From Bolinopsis microptera (Eukaryota; Ctenophora; Tentaculata; Lobata; Bolinopsidae), in NCBI RefSeq assembly GCF_026151205.1, contig NC_087073.1, positions 7,709,001 through 7,773,000 on the forward strand: DNA of 64,000 nucleotides. The letters are read 5' to 3'. Made by a program: the position numbers and the translations under genes. Of this stretch, positions 45,909 through 59,233 are shown one piece after another; position 1 is the stretch's first letter, and each line of letters begins with the position of its first letter. The notes beneath the pieces were generated by a model, which saw only the letters and a list, made by a program, of their open reading frames with translations, was not told the DNA's origin and did no database searches.

Positions 45909-48900
45909 CCGCAACCCACAACCGTTTATCATTTACGAACGAATAAAAAACAACGTCAATATTTTACATGTCACAGTTAGCTGGCAGTACGGCCCAGTTA
46001 ATAAATTGTGCATCGCGCCGATCAAGAAAAAAACATTATTTGATGCGCTGATCAGTCTTCTAAGACTAATAATATAAAACATCGTTTCTTTTGTCCGTAA
46101 TTGCCTGTACTGCGTGAAAATTACAAAATAATTACAGCACATTTACAAAATAAGAATAATAAAAAAGGAAACGTGTTTTCTCGTTTATAATTCATAATTA
46201 TTTTTAGAATAACGCTTTATTGTTAATGCAATCATAGTGGTCAGCTAGTGACATGGCTATGACACCTTTTTCTTACATGGTTATGACATGGTTATGACAT
46301 GGTTATGACATGGTTATGACATGGTTATGACATGGTTATGACATGGTTATGACATGGTTATGACATGGTTATGACATGGTTATGACATGGTTATTGGCTA
46401 TGACATGGTTACAACCAAAACTCCTTCAGACCAATTTTGAACCATTATGAGCACTTTCAGGATACAATTCATTTCCGTTCATTTCCGTTCATTTTATGAA
46501 CCTGGGTCATTTTGTGCGACTTTTGAGGCCTAGTTTATGACACTATCTACCATAGAAAACCGAATTGGGGGTTCCCAGCCCTTACGTAATAAGTCTCAAA
46601 TTTAAATGACACACATGCGCCACCTATTGATTTACATGATAAACCTGCTAGCGCATGTGTGTCAAAAACAAAAGTGACAGACATGCGCTACCAGGTTTAT
46701 CATGTAAATCAATAGGTGGCGCATGTGTGTCATTTCAATTTGAGACTTATTACGTAAGGGCTGGGAACCCCCAATTCGGTTTTCTATGATAGATATTGTC
46801 ATAAGCTAGGCCTAGAGGTCATCGAAAGTCGCACAAAATGACCCAGGTTCATAGAATGAACGGAAATGAACGGAAATGAACAGAAATGAATTGTATCCCA
46901 AAATTGCTCATAATGGTTCAAAATTGGTCTGAAGAGTTTGGTTGGCCCTAGGACCACATGGTTATGACATGGTTATGACATGGTTATGACATGGTGATGA
47001 CATGGTTATTGGCTTTGACATGGTTACAACCAAAATTCCTTCAGACCAATTTTGAACCATTATGAGCACTTTAGGGTACAATTCATTTCAGGATACAATT
47101 CATTTCCGTTCATTTCGTTCATTCTATGAACCTGGGTCATTTTGTGCGACTTTCGAGGCCTAGTTTATGACACTATCTATCATAGAAAACCGAATTGGGG
47201 GTTCCCAGCCCTTACGTAATAAGTCTCAAATTTAAATGACACACATGCGCCACCTATTGATTTACATGATAAACCTGCTAGCGCATGTGTGTCAAAAACA
47301 AAAGTGACAGACATGCGCTACCAGGTTTATCATGTAAATCAATAGGTGGCGCATGTGTGTCATTTCAATTTGAGACTTATTACGTAAGGGCTGGGAACCC
47401 CCAATTCGGTTTTATATGATAGATAGTGTCATGAGCTAGGCCTAGAGATCATAGTCGCACAAAATGACCCAGGTTCATAGAATGAACGGAAATGAACGGA
47501 AATGAACGGAAATGAATTGTATCCCAAAATTGCTCATAATGGTTCAAAATTGGTCTGAAGAGTTTGGTTGGCCCTAGGACCACCCTATGACATGGTTATG
47601 ACATGGTTATGACATGGTTATGACATGGTTATGACATGGTTATGACATGGTTATGACATGGTGATGACATGGTTATTGGTTATGACATGGTTACAACCAA
47701 AACTCCTTCAGACTAATTTTGAACCATTATGAGCACTTTCAGGATACAATTCAATTCCGTTCATTTCCGTTCATTCTATGAACCTGGGTCATTTTGTGCG
47801 ACTTTCGATGACCTCTAGGCCTAGCTTATGACACTATCTATCATATAAAACCGAATTGGGGATTCCTAGCCCTTACGTAATAAGTCTCAAATTGAAATGA
47901 CACACATGCGCCACCTATTGATTTACATGATAAACCTGGTAGCGCATGTCTGTCCTTTTTGTTTTTGACACACATGCGCTAGCAGGTTTATCATGTAAAT
48001 CAATAGGTGGCGCATGTGTGTTATTTAAATTTGAGACTTATTACGTAAGGGCTGGGAACCCCCAATTCGGTTTTCTATGATAGATAGTGTCATAAGCTAG
48101 GCCTAGAGGTCATCGAAAGTCGCACAAAATGACCCAGGTTCATAGAATGAACGGAAATGAACGGAAATGAATTGTATCCTGAAAGTGCTCATAATGGTTC
48201 AAAATTGGACTGAAGGAGTTTTGGTTGTAACCATGTCATAACCAATAACCATGTCATCACCATGTCATAACCATGTCAAAACCAATGTCATAACCATGTC
48301 ATAACCATGTCATAACCATGTCATAACCATGTCATAACCATGTCATAACCATGTCATAGGGTGGTCCTAGGGCCAACCAAACTCTTCAGACCAATTTTGA
48401 ACCATTATGAGCAATTTTGGGATACAATTCATTTCCGTTCATTTCCGTTCATTCTATGAACCTGGGTCATTTTGTGCGACTTTCGATGATCTCTAGGCCT
48501 AGCTCATGACACTATCTATCATATAAAACCGAATTGGGGGTTCCCAGCCCTTACGTAATAAGTCTCAAATTGAAATGACACACATGCGCCACCTATTGAT
48601 TTACATTATAAACCTGGTAGCGCATGTCTGTCACTTTTGTTTTTGACACACATGCGCTAGCAGGTTTATCATGTAAATCAATAGGTGGCGCATGTGTGTC
48701 ATTTAAATTTGAAACTTATTACGTAAGGGCTGGGAACCCCCAATTCGGTTTTCTATGATAGATAGTGTCATAAGCTAGGCCTAGAGGTCATCAAAAGTCG
48801 CACAAAATGACCCAGGTTCATAGAATGAACGGAAATGAACGGAAATGAATTGTATCATGAAAGTGCTCATAATGGTTCAAAATTGGACTGAAGGAGTTTT

Positions 48901-50005
48901 GGTTGTAACCATGTCATAACCAATAACCATGTCATAACCATGTCATAACCATGTCATAACCATGTCATAACCATGTCATAGGGTGGTCCTAGGGCCAACC
49001 AAACTCTTCAGACCAATTTTGAACCATTATGAGCAATTTTGGGATACAATTCATTTCCGTTCATTTCCGTTCATTTCCGTTCATTCTATGAACCTGGGTC
49101 ATTTTGTGCGACTATGATCTCTAGGCCTAGCTCATGACACTATCTATCATATAAAACCGAATTGGGGGTTCCCAGCCCTTACGTAATAAGTCTCAAATTG
49201 AAATGACACACATGCGCCACCTATTGATTTACATTATAAACCTGGTAGCGCATGTCTGTCACTTTTGTTTTTGACACACATGCGCTAGCAGGTTTATCAT
49301 GTAAATCAATAGGTGGAGCATGTGTGTCATTTAAATTTGAGACTTATTACGTAAGGGCTGGGAACCCCCAATTCGGTTTTCTATGATAGATAGTGTCATA
49401 AACTAGGCCTCAAAAGTCGCACAAAATGACCCAGGTTCATAAAATGAACAGAAATGAACGGAAATGAATTGTATCCTGAAAGTGCTCATAATGGTTCAAA
49501 ATTGGTCTGAAGGAGTTTTGGTTGTAACCATGTCATAGCCAATAACCATGTCATAACCATGTCATAACCATGTCATAACCATGTCATAACCATGTCATAA
49601 CCATGTCATAACCATGTCATAACCATGTCATAACCATGTAAGAAAAAGGCGTCATAGCCATGTCACTAGCTGACCACTATGATTGCATTAACAATAAAGC
49701 GTTATTCTAAAAATAATTATGAATTATAAACGAGAAAACACGTTTCCTTTTTTATTATTCTTATTTTGTAAATGTGCTGTAATTATTTTGTAATTTTCAC
49801 GCAGTACAGGCAATTACGGACAAAAGAAACGATGTTTTATATTATTAGTCTTAGAAGACTGATCAGCGCATCAAATAATGTTTTTTTCTTGATCGGCGCG
49901 ATGCACAATTTATTAACTGGGCCGTACTGCCAGCTAACTGTGACATGTAAAATATTGACGTTGTTTTTTATTCGTTCGTAAATGATAAACGGTTGTGGGT
50001 TGCGG
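45909..50005. repeat. 4.1-kb palindromic foldback element with satellite arrays
   Basis: Ends CCGCAACCCACAACCG and CGGTTGTGGGTTGCGG pair, with ~345-bp arms (45909-46260 with 49654-50005; coordinate sum 95914). Between them are five imperfect palindromes, at about 46559-46782, 47188-47411, 47849-48073, 48527-48750 and 49153-49379, each centred on ACACATGCGC...GCGCATGTGT motifs. They are separated by arrays of the 11-bp unit GACATGGTTAT. The array reads in one orientation in the left half and in the other in the right half; the third palindrome marks the centre at ~47957. No coding frame. It sits at the inner edge of the left arm of the 16.6-kb element and shares the GCGCATGTGTGTC motif with that element's termini. 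Confidence 0.88.
46262..46412 (+). repeat. 11-bp satellite GACATGGTTAT
   Basis: About a dozen tandem copies of GACATGGTTAT. Similar shorter arrays occur near 46957-47020 and 47584-47690. The reverse-complement form (ATAACCATGTC) fills 48226-48358, 48905-48980 and 49525-49640. Confidence 0.95.
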
Positions 50006-51653
50006 ATTTTAGCGCGATGCACTACTGGGTCGCGCGCGCATCAAATAATGCTTCTCGCAACGACAGTAGTGTGCAAACCAACATTCGAACCACCAGCAGC
50101 TGGTGGTCAATTTCCTACGAACGCGACTTAATTTTGGTTCAGACTGGAGTCGAGCGCTACGTTATAGCTGTATATATAGCTCGTTTCACGACGAAATCTT
50201 CATTTATTGAGTTTGTCTGTCGATTATGTTGGAGTTTGTACTTTTAATTTTGTACTCGAATACTGTTAATTTATTTTTATTAAATAGTTGTTTTTCGTAA
50301 CAGCACACTAGTACGTGATTCCTTTTGTTATTCTTACATAATTAGGAAGATTTTAAACTTCAATACTATAAATAATCAAATATTTACGAACACCGATCAT
50401 CGGTATGTACCCATTATGCATTATTGGTATCGAAGTCTTATGTTGAGCTTGATATCGAAAAATTTCAAAATGTAAGGCTGTAATTTTGTACTTGTTTAGG
50501 TGTAGAACTAGGATTAACAACTTGATTGCTAGGAGCTAGGAAGAGATTTTAGTAATGATGACCCTTTAAACTTAAACTATATCTCTAGTGCACTTCGATC
50601 GGTTTTCTTTTCAATTTTGATAAAACCTAGTCGTGATCTTTGTTTCAGAACTTCACTAATTTATTAAGTTTTGTAGTTTATATAGACGGAACATGAGCAG
50701 ATACCATTTGATTAATTATGATATATCCGATTTGAAATATTATTCTGTCGGAGTTTGAGTTCTACATGGACACATTTATTAACATCCCGCATGAATTTGT
50801 GTCGTCTTTACAATTTTTTGCGCTGAATTTGTATGCTTATTAATACTGCCGCATGATATCAGTAGCTGCTATAAAACTAGAGTGTATAGCATGTGTATTA
50901 TACGATGTTTCCCACGTAAAAATCGCAGGTTGTTTTGGTGCGGCTGGGCACTCTACTGGTGATTGACACCAGAGACTGAGAAAAACTTTGACATAATTTT
51001 CAAGTTTGATATGACCTAATAACTACCACATTTACAGGAAGTATGGTAATACATTCTTGTCAGCTGTCTGGGCAAATCTTCTCTCGCAGAATTGGATTAA
51101 AATTTAATGTATTTTATTTCTCACTTCCAACGATGTCGCAATTATTAGGTAAAATTTGAAGTTATTTTGAGATTCAATTAATAAATTTTAGATTGCAGCT
51201 TGATATCACTTAGTATGTACATTGTACTCGGTTGCAAGGGTAGAACTTATGAGAATACTATCATAGTATTATTGCACTATACTATTATGGGTTCATCAAA
51301 GTTCGTATCATGATTTGTCACAATTAAACCATCGAGTCACTTGAGGAAACCCGTTAAAGCTCGCAATTGGCGACGAGATAAAGTTTGTGGTACCTCTAGA
51401 TGTTAAGTTAACTCTTAGGCTCCAATCTTCCTTACTATACCTACCACTCCTTCTTCCTTGATAAGAAGTAGATCCATCTGGAACAGTGAGCTGCTTCTTC
51501 CCTTCTATCCCGTACTAGCCTACTCAGCTCTCTCCAAACCGTGAACAACTACTCCCGGTGCTAGAACTTTAACCGCATAATTATAACAGCACAATTCTTT
51601 CGCTTGAATCTCAGTCTGCTGTAAGACTGCTGTACCGGTAGAGTTTTTACTTG
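50006..51653. other. Interior spacer of the 16.6-kb element, no gene seen
   Basis: AT-rich sequence with only short frames. Nothing resembling a transposase or polymerase motif was recognised. Confidence 0.5.
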
Positions 51654-51668
51654 TATGATTCAGCAATC

Positions 51669-53869
51669 CTGTTAATCCTAACCCTGAGGAAGAAATGAAT
51701 AGTTTGTTTCACAATGTACATAAAGCTGCTGAGGTTAGTATTGGATACCTTCCTAGGAAACGCCCTAAAAACTTTTGTAATGACCTTGAAATTCGAGAGA
51801 TGTCTGATGAAAAGAAAGTTCTACAAGCTCTACTCAATCAGAACAACACCTCTGAAGATAGATCAGTTATACGTACCAAAATCAATCGTATTCAAAATGA
51901 CACTCGTAAGAGAATCAAGCTCCTTCAAGAAGAGCATGCAGACACTCTTGCTGAAGAGATAAACGAAACTGATAGTTCTAGAGCATACTTTGCAGCCACT
52001 CGCCAACTAGCAGGTATCAAACGTGCTCCAACCATAAGTGTGCATGATGAAAACTCTAACTTCATAGGTACAGACACTGGAAAAGCTGCTACACTAAAGA
52101 ACCACTTTGAAGAGAAGTTCACTGCAAAACATACAGTTGAGCCTATTGACACTTTCTTTGATCAACCTAGTCCTCTCGCTGACCCTATTACTGCTATTGA
52201 AGTTGAGATAGCTGCTAAAGCTTTGAAGAATGGTAGAGCCACTGGGCCTGATGATATCCCAAGTGAATTGATTAAGTATGCAAACAGAAGTGTATTTCAG
52301 AAATATGCAGACTGTATAAATACCGCATTTGAAACAAACACCACCATAACATCTATTGGAAAAGGCAACATTACTCCACTCCAAAAGCCTAAGAAACCAC
52401 TTGGTCCAGCAGCAAACATCAGACCTCTCACCCTCTCAAACTGCTCCAGAAAATTACTGTCAATGATTACCCTAAAACGTATCCAAGGCAAGCTAGATCA
52501 GTACACCGGTCCTACACAAAGTGCTTACAAGAGAGGTAGAAGTTGTGGCGATATAATTTGGTCTCAACGTATGCTAACCTCAGTGGTACTTAGAAAGCAT
52601 TGGAGCTACCACAGAATGAGTATAGACATGTCAAGTGCCTTTGACACCATCAGCAGAGAAACAGTACTCAATGTTCTTGAAGATGCTGGCTGTACTAGTG
52701 ATGAAATTAGGATGGTACGGCTCCTACTATCAAACACAGTGTTGAAAGTAAAAGTCAATAATACTGTATCAATTGAGTTCCAAAGCACAACTGGAGCATT
52801 TCAAGGAGATGCACTATCAGGTAATCTATTTACTGTTGTTGAAGCCGCTGCACTTATTCACCTCAGATCTGTACTCTCCCAAGTATCATCAACACCTTAC
52901 CCAGTAAATCATCCAATCCCTAATCCTCCTATCTCAGAAGAATTCATGCCACTCGAAACAGGATACTCTGATGATATTGACTTTAATAACACTGAACTTG
53001 CTCCACTCAAAGAAATGCTTCCTATCGCTAAAGATATATTCCAGCAGTGGGACCTTCATATCAATTCTTCCAAGACGGAATTTGTCCATTTTTATTTAGC
53101 AGATCCTAAACCCACTGTTAAACGCAAGGTGATTGTTGGAAAAGTGTATAGAGGTGATGAAGAGTGGCGCTCTAACAAAACTTTAGGATCGTTGATGTGC
53201 ACTGTTAAGGATATCAAGAATCGAATATTCCTTGGTAATGTTGCCTTTAGTAAATTTCAGAAAGTTTGGATGAAGAGCAAGATTTCAGTCCAAAGGAAGA
53301 TCAAAATCTACGAGGCACAAGTAGTCTCTATTCTACTCTACAACTGCAACTCCTGGGCTGCACCACTAGCTTCGTTGAATGAACTTGATATTGCTCATCG
53401 CAAACACCTCCGAAGAATCCTCAACATCAGATGGCCTACTGGGGTTATTTCTAATGAGGCACTCTATGCTCGTTGTTATGTCACTCCCTTGTCTGTGAGA
53501 GTCTCTAAGTTTCGATGGAGAATGTTAGGACATATCTTAAGAGGACAGGAAGACTCACCAGCATACACCTCTATGTTATTTGCTATAAATTCTGATATTT
53601 TTATGGAAGGGAGACGGGGTAGACCATGTTTAAACTTATTAGATGTTATTAGAAAAGACTTGACTAGTAGAAATCTTGATATTAGACTTAAGAATTTGAC
53701 TGATTTCGAAGACCTTAGATTTTTGGCTTTAGATAGGGAGGAATGGAAGAAGTTAGAAGATGGTTGATGTTTTTGTTTTCTTTTTTATGCGTTTTGATAT
53801 CTATAAGGTGCCTAGGATGCTCTTTTAAAGAGATATTTCGTACTTTGAAAGATTTACTACTACTACTAC
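51669..53869 (+). mobile_element. 5'-truncated RTE-like LINE with an intact reverse transcriptase frame
   Basis: A 2.2-kb insertion flanked by a perfect 15-bp duplication TATGATTCAGCAATC (51654-51668 and 53870-53884). The reading frame is open from the 5' junction to TGA 53767 (690 residues from the first Met, 51695). It covers the reverse transcriptase (KNGRATGPDDIPSEL, FDTISRETVL, TTGAFQGDALSGNL, YSDDIDF) and the downstream C-terminal domain (LYNCNSWAAPL, RRILNIRWPTG, RRGRPCLNLLDVIRKDL). There is no endonuclease domain; it is lost with the missing 5' end, and translation upstream has no start. The 3' end is a (TAC)n tail. The copy at 31233-33000 is nearly identical. Confidence 0.93.
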
Positions 53870-55091
53870 TATGATTCAGCAATCTGCTCTTTAGATGGTA
53901 CCGTTACCTCCCGCCATAAGACTGTGCCGTCTTGGTGACCTTGAGAATATCATAAGGTCCGATATATAAAAGCACTATCCAATATCGAGACCCACTCAGG
54001 ATCCCAAACCACGACTCCTTTCGGTCGTCTGTACTTGCTTTTTTCCTCCCAGCATGGACTAAGTCAATGATACTGTCTTACATCGCTGGCCTTGTTCTTA
54101 TAAGTGTTCACTCGGCGCTCACAAGATAACATGTTCAGAGATCTGTTGCAGAACCTTGTCGTGCCGTCATTTATATACTCCTTGACTAAGAGCTACTTTA
54201 CACCTACAGCAAAAATGTGCTAAATGATACCCATCCTCTCCTCACATTACTGTACTTGCACTTACCATCCTCATCTTCGCCATAGAGGTGGTTAAGAGGG
54301 TGACGTACACAGCATCTAGCACGAATCCAATAAGTGAGTCTACAGTGCGTGTCGAAATACATTGCATGTACCCTTATATATTAATTGAGACAGAATTTTA
54401 ATAGATCAACAAATTCTTAAAATTTAAAAAGGTAGAATTTAATTCTATGGCATTTATTGAAACCTGCTTTTTTAAAGTTGAGAATTGGTTTCAATTTCTA
54501 GAATATCACGATAATGTTGACTCAAAACTGTTTCAGGCAGCTATCAAGTCTCAAGATATGACATAATTTGATAGAATGTTAGTACCAACGCTATCAGTGC
54601 ATTGAAGTCGAGTTCTCGATACAGGTATTATAATTAGGTTCTATCGACCGTTTTTGTAGTCTTAACTCATTTTTATTTGTTATTATACGACCAATTAAAA
54701 CCTAGCAAACCAGACTTCTTTATGTGCTAAATGTTACTTTAACCTTAATAATAGCAGCATTGTGGCAGATATCCAGTTACATTTTTTCCAGCCGTATATT
54801 ATAAATATACAGGGTGGGCCAAAAGTCAGTGTGCAAACGTTGGCATTAATAGCTCAGTCACTGAGTGCCCAATTGAAATAATTGGCTCTGGTATGACTTA
54901 CTACCACCACTGGTTCGAGAAATTTGTCAAATCGAAACATATTTGTGTTCATTGTTTTCAAAAGAAGGTTCATTTTCGCATTTATTTGATAGTTTGGATA
55001 ATCGGATCGAGCCAAATTTTATTGAATTGTGTTTAGCCATTTAAATTACGTTTGCTCTAAAAAAATGAGAGTATATATATATTACTCATGC

Positions 55092-55133
55092 AACTAAGAT
55101 AAATTGAGTATAAATACTCAATTTATCTTAGTT
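55092..55133. repeat. Perfect 20-bp-arm palindrome
   Basis: AACTAAGATAAATTGAGTAT is followed by AA and then by its exact complement, ending at 55133. It is AT-rich and would extrude as a cruciform readily. It lies next to the inverted pair at 55166-55420. Confidence 0.9.
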
Positions 55134-55165
55134 TAAGTTCCAAGTTATATAACTCATTTTCTAAA

Positions 55166-55420
55166 GGTCTCGTAAACTTTAATCAATTACAGAGGGTGTG
55201 GCCTCTTTTTCACTGAAAAGACGCCATCAGATTTCATTGCATTCTGGGACCAATTTTGGTGTGATTTAAAGTATCCTACAAATTGGTGTTTACTGTTTCA
55301 ACTTTTGTAAAATCACTGTAACAATATAATCTGTATTCTTATAGTTTCAACCATAATAGTGAAATAGAGGGGCTGGCCAATAGCCACACCCTCTGTAATT
55401 GATTTAAGTCTACGAAACTT
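55166..55420. repeat. Small foldback/MITE
   Basis: Inverted arms of ~38 bp, imperfect, 55166-55203 and 55383-55420, share AATCAATTACAGAGGGTGTG and its complement. The centre has no coding potential and no target duplication was defined. Confidence 0.6.
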
Positions 55421-56029
55421 TCAGAAATTTGTGTGTAATTCGGAGATAAATTAAACAAGTTGTTATCGGCCACCATGTGTAAACGGAATGTTCTAGCAGA
55501 CTGTATAATACTATAACATACATTTTCTTACACACACATAATCTAATCTCTGGAATGTTGCTATGATATCAATGGCAATGTTTTGATACTGTGTATCATC
55601 ATGATTATGCCTTACAGGCCGATCTTCCGATGGAGTTTCGGTTGCCATGGCAACACATCAATATGATAAAGAATTTTTAAACGCAGTCACAACTCTGTCG
55701 TGTACACTGTACGGTGCGAGCGGTTATTTTATGATAGGTAACATCTACTTTTTCAGCATTTGCGGGATGACCAGTTCACACGTATATTTTCGCAGACACA
55801 ACTTCGCATAAAATTATATCCAATTATTCTATAACCAATTATCTACACGGACTTCTGTCTAAATATGAATGAAATCGAGAAAACCAAATATTATATGTTT
55901 CATCCTGAAGTGCTGAGTTCTCAGGCAGTAAAATCATGATCCTGATAGATATCGAAGTCTCCTTAAATGATTGTCTCTGCTGCTTAATATATCTGGATTG
56001 TCGTTGGGAGGCGATGCAGATTTGTTTAC

Positions 56030-56440
56030 TTTTAAGGGGGAGGTTCTGCTCAGCAGGAGATAGAGGTGATGCACATTTTGTATTTGTCTGACATGTAGGA
56101 CTTGAGCCACGTTTCCGTAAGTGCAATAAACGGTAACGAGTGGTTTTTGGATTTCTCCTGAATAAGAGCTGAGATTTTTGGCACTTCCCATATACTCGCA
56201 CTTGATGCACTAGGATTCATGGACTGGACATTTAAGACGAGGCATGAGGAATAACGGGCACGTGCAGTGTATCCTCTGAGGCGGTAGGAACTGCTGGTAG
56301 TGGTATAGTGGGAGCGCTGTTCCTGGCTGAAGAGGTGGATGTGGTCTGGGGTAGTGGTAGGGCATTTGAGTTTGAGGGAGGCTGGACCGGTGGTCGACTA
56401 TTTCTGATAGGAGTCCGATCCTGGTTTGCATCGTTTCCAA
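56030..56440 (-). pseudogene. Degenerate LINE fragment: ORF1 tail plus start of the endonuclease
   Basis: Reading the minus strand, a Pro/Ser-rich stretch (RPPVQPPSNSNALPLPQTT) is followed after a stop by LNVQSMNPS and then PFIALTETWLKSY. The latter is the opening of the apurinic-type endonuclease found in CR1/L1-like retrotransposons. The frame breaks soon after (CISC stop). It is a decayed remnant within the 16.6-kb element, of a different lineage from the LINE at 51669. Confidence 0.6.
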
Positions 56441-58973
56441 CAGTCTCCGTAACTATAACAATCCTGTGATCTGGTATTGGTTACTTAAACTTATTTAATT
56501 GAACATGGTGTTTGACGTTGGAGCTTATCACTTTACAGTTTACATCACCTTACCTGAATAATTGAATAGGATGAATACTGAATAGCATTTATTAATGCTT
56601 TCTTTACCCGGAGAACTCTGTTTTACTTGTCCCTCGGTAACACAAGACCGTGAGCCGTGACACTTAGTCACAATAATTAAGTCATAAGTCAGAAAGAAGT
56701 CCATAATTCGTACACCCATGATTATGTTAAATATAGATTGACTCCAGTCTCCATTGTTCAATGACTTCGTCAAAATGTTTTAGGAAAATGTTCACAGATT
56801 TGTTAATTTTGGACTCAAATTAACGTTGAGAAAAACTGAATTTATTTTGGAAAAATCCCGGCTAAAACCAAAATCCCGGCCGGTACCGGTACAAAATCGC
56901 CAAATACCAGCCGGTATTCCGGCTGCGCCGGTTATATCCCGGTCGAGTTCTGTCTGAGACCTAATTTTCTCTATTTCTCGTGCAATTTTAGATCAGACAC
57001 AGTCATCTAAATTATTTAATAAGAAGGTTTAAATTATAAGCAATTAAAAACAGTTGGGACTATCATTGTTTGTGAGTACATATTATACGAATATAAGGTG
57101 GTTAATATAATTATAACACATTTAATATAAAACATTTAAGACACATTTTTTATTCCTGCATTGTACTCATTAATTTAACTAGTAATATTATATAAAAACC
57201 ACATTTCTATTTGTACAGGGAGCTGCTGGTAAACTACCGTCGCTATACATCGACTATGACTACAATCCTACTTTTAAAAACAAACTACATACATATCTCA
57301 CATTTGCGAGGACTACTTCATCACAAGCAAAAAATCGACATTGGTAAATAAAGGTAGTTTCTTTTCACTGACTTCGTTAAATGAGTTACATATTTTCACA
57401 CAAATTACGTGCGTGATCATTAAAGGGTTGCTTGTGTGCAGTTACTTCTGGGCCAGCGCCACCCTGTTGGGAGTTTTCACATAAGTAAATTTGCCGATAA
57501 TACAATTTTACTCATTCTGGACATGTTACCTATATTATCATTATACTAGTATTTCTTCAGGTCTGTCTTCTATAACCACGATGAAAAGAAAAGCTGGGCG
57601 AAAACATTTGAGACTGCAGATTGCAGAACTGGAACACTCTATTTGAAGACAGTGGCTGCTGAGTGCTGAGCTGCATCAAATCTATCAGCATCATGTAACT
57701 TCGATCAGGAACAGACTCCATTTCATTTCTGACAACTAGCACCTGTTTTCCCTAGACTTACCAAGTATTACGTAACTGCATTAGTATTAGGTTAAATTAA
57801 AGGCCCTACATCGAACAAGTCTAACAATTAAAACTTAAATGCAAGAGTGCACAATTTATCACTAAATATCTTCCTCTTTTAATTCTAATCAACACACGGT
57901 TTCGTCTTTGTTTCACCCAATCGTGCTGATAATCAGTAATCATGCACTCTGCACTCTAACTTCGAGATGTTTCAAAAGGGCTCCCGACGAGTTGAATTAG
58001 ATCAATATTTTCTTTTGATACATAGATACTGATTGGGAGCTTCATCATACTATTCTTGTCACATGGTAACGATTAACGATTAGTTGATCAGCTTCCAGCA
58101 TCGACAGGCCGAAATCCATAAATATAATCAGTTGTAATTTAATATTTATCATCGTCCGGATCATCATAATATTTTAATTTAAAGTTACAATTGAACGGTG
58201 TTAAGAAAGATAATTTAAGAGAAATGTTTTGAAAGTGCCTGATTTCGAGTATAAGATCTGTACTGATACATTAATTTTCAGATTGTTATTATAGTTTATT
58301 TGTATTTTTTATATTATCTTATCCGCACAAGTTCGGAAGCCATCTGAACGCTATTGCCAGACACAGGCATATATTTATTTTGGGGTATCATGCTCTCAGA
58401 AATTTCAACTCAGTCCGATATTATAGTTATACTAACCTGCATTGCATAAGGTTAATTGTCTCGCAGTCTAGTGCATAAACCTTTTATTTTGTATAAACCC
58501 TTTATTTTGATTGGGAAAACTTTAGTTTAATGTGGTTACCGTCTCTAAAGTTGGCATGATAGTTAATAAACTCTTATCTATTATGTCACTGAAGATGACG
58601 CCTTGCAACATGTTTGACGATAGCCTGTAGATTGATAGTTTGATCTAAGTATTTACAACAATTCATCTAGTTTGATTGATTCAAAGGGAAACAAATTCCT
58701 CTCTTATCTATTATGACTATATTTAAATTCAATCCTGTAAAGTGATACTCCTTTTTTAGTAATTTAAACATGTGTTTTCTCCTTCTGATTTTTAAACTAT
58801 TACCGGTCACGCTGAATAATAATGACATCAGTGAATTTAAAGCTATCGTTAACATCACTCAGAAAATGCGCGTCTTTAGCGCGTGTCTTGTTGTTATGCA
58901 TCAATCCTTCGGTAGATCGGCGAGATGCACCACTGTGCCTCACCGAGCTGCGAAGGATTGACATCGTGAATCA
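56441..58973. other. Interior spacer of the 16.6-kb element, no gene seen
   Basis: AT-rich sequence. A short stretch of repeated CCGG/CCGGT motifs occurs at ~56865-56945 (CCCGGCCGGTACCGGTACAA). No frame worth calling was seen. Confidence 0.5.
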
Positions 58974-59127
58974 AGGTTGCGGAATGACATTGAAAAGGCA
59001 CAGGCTGAGCGCCGCCCAGTAACACAAACATTTCGCTTCGAAAAGAAAGTTTTTCGTGTTACTTCGAAAAAATTTAGAGAAGCATCATCCGTCGACGTAC
59101 CGGCGAGTTCAATTTCCAATCCTTTCT

Positions 59128-59233
59128 TTAACGGGTGATAGTATCACTGATACTTGTAGTCGTAAAATATTTGCTTCAAATATTAATCAGGACCGTCGAC
59201 GAGTCCAACTCGGCGCGCGTCTTGGTAGGTTAT
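59128..59233 (+). repeat. Structured repeat, copy 4 (right arm)
   Basis: Mirror image of copy 3, as expected for sequence inside the inverted arms. The core GTCGACGAGTCCAACTCGG is intact; the terminal hairpin is degraded. Confidence 0.85.

Larger units (their letters stand above)
53885..55830. other. Interior spacer of the 16.6-kb element with small repeats
   Basis: No gene is supported. At 54808 a TACAGGGTGGGCCAAAAGT motif resembles a mariner-type end, but no partner end was found. A perfect 20-bp-arm palindrome and a small foldback follow and are listed separately. Confidence 0.45.

Noticed and set aside
54808-54830. Mariner end TACAGGGTGGGCCAAAAGT
   Set aside because: The motif is suggestive, but I could not find a matching inverted end or transposase remnant nearby.
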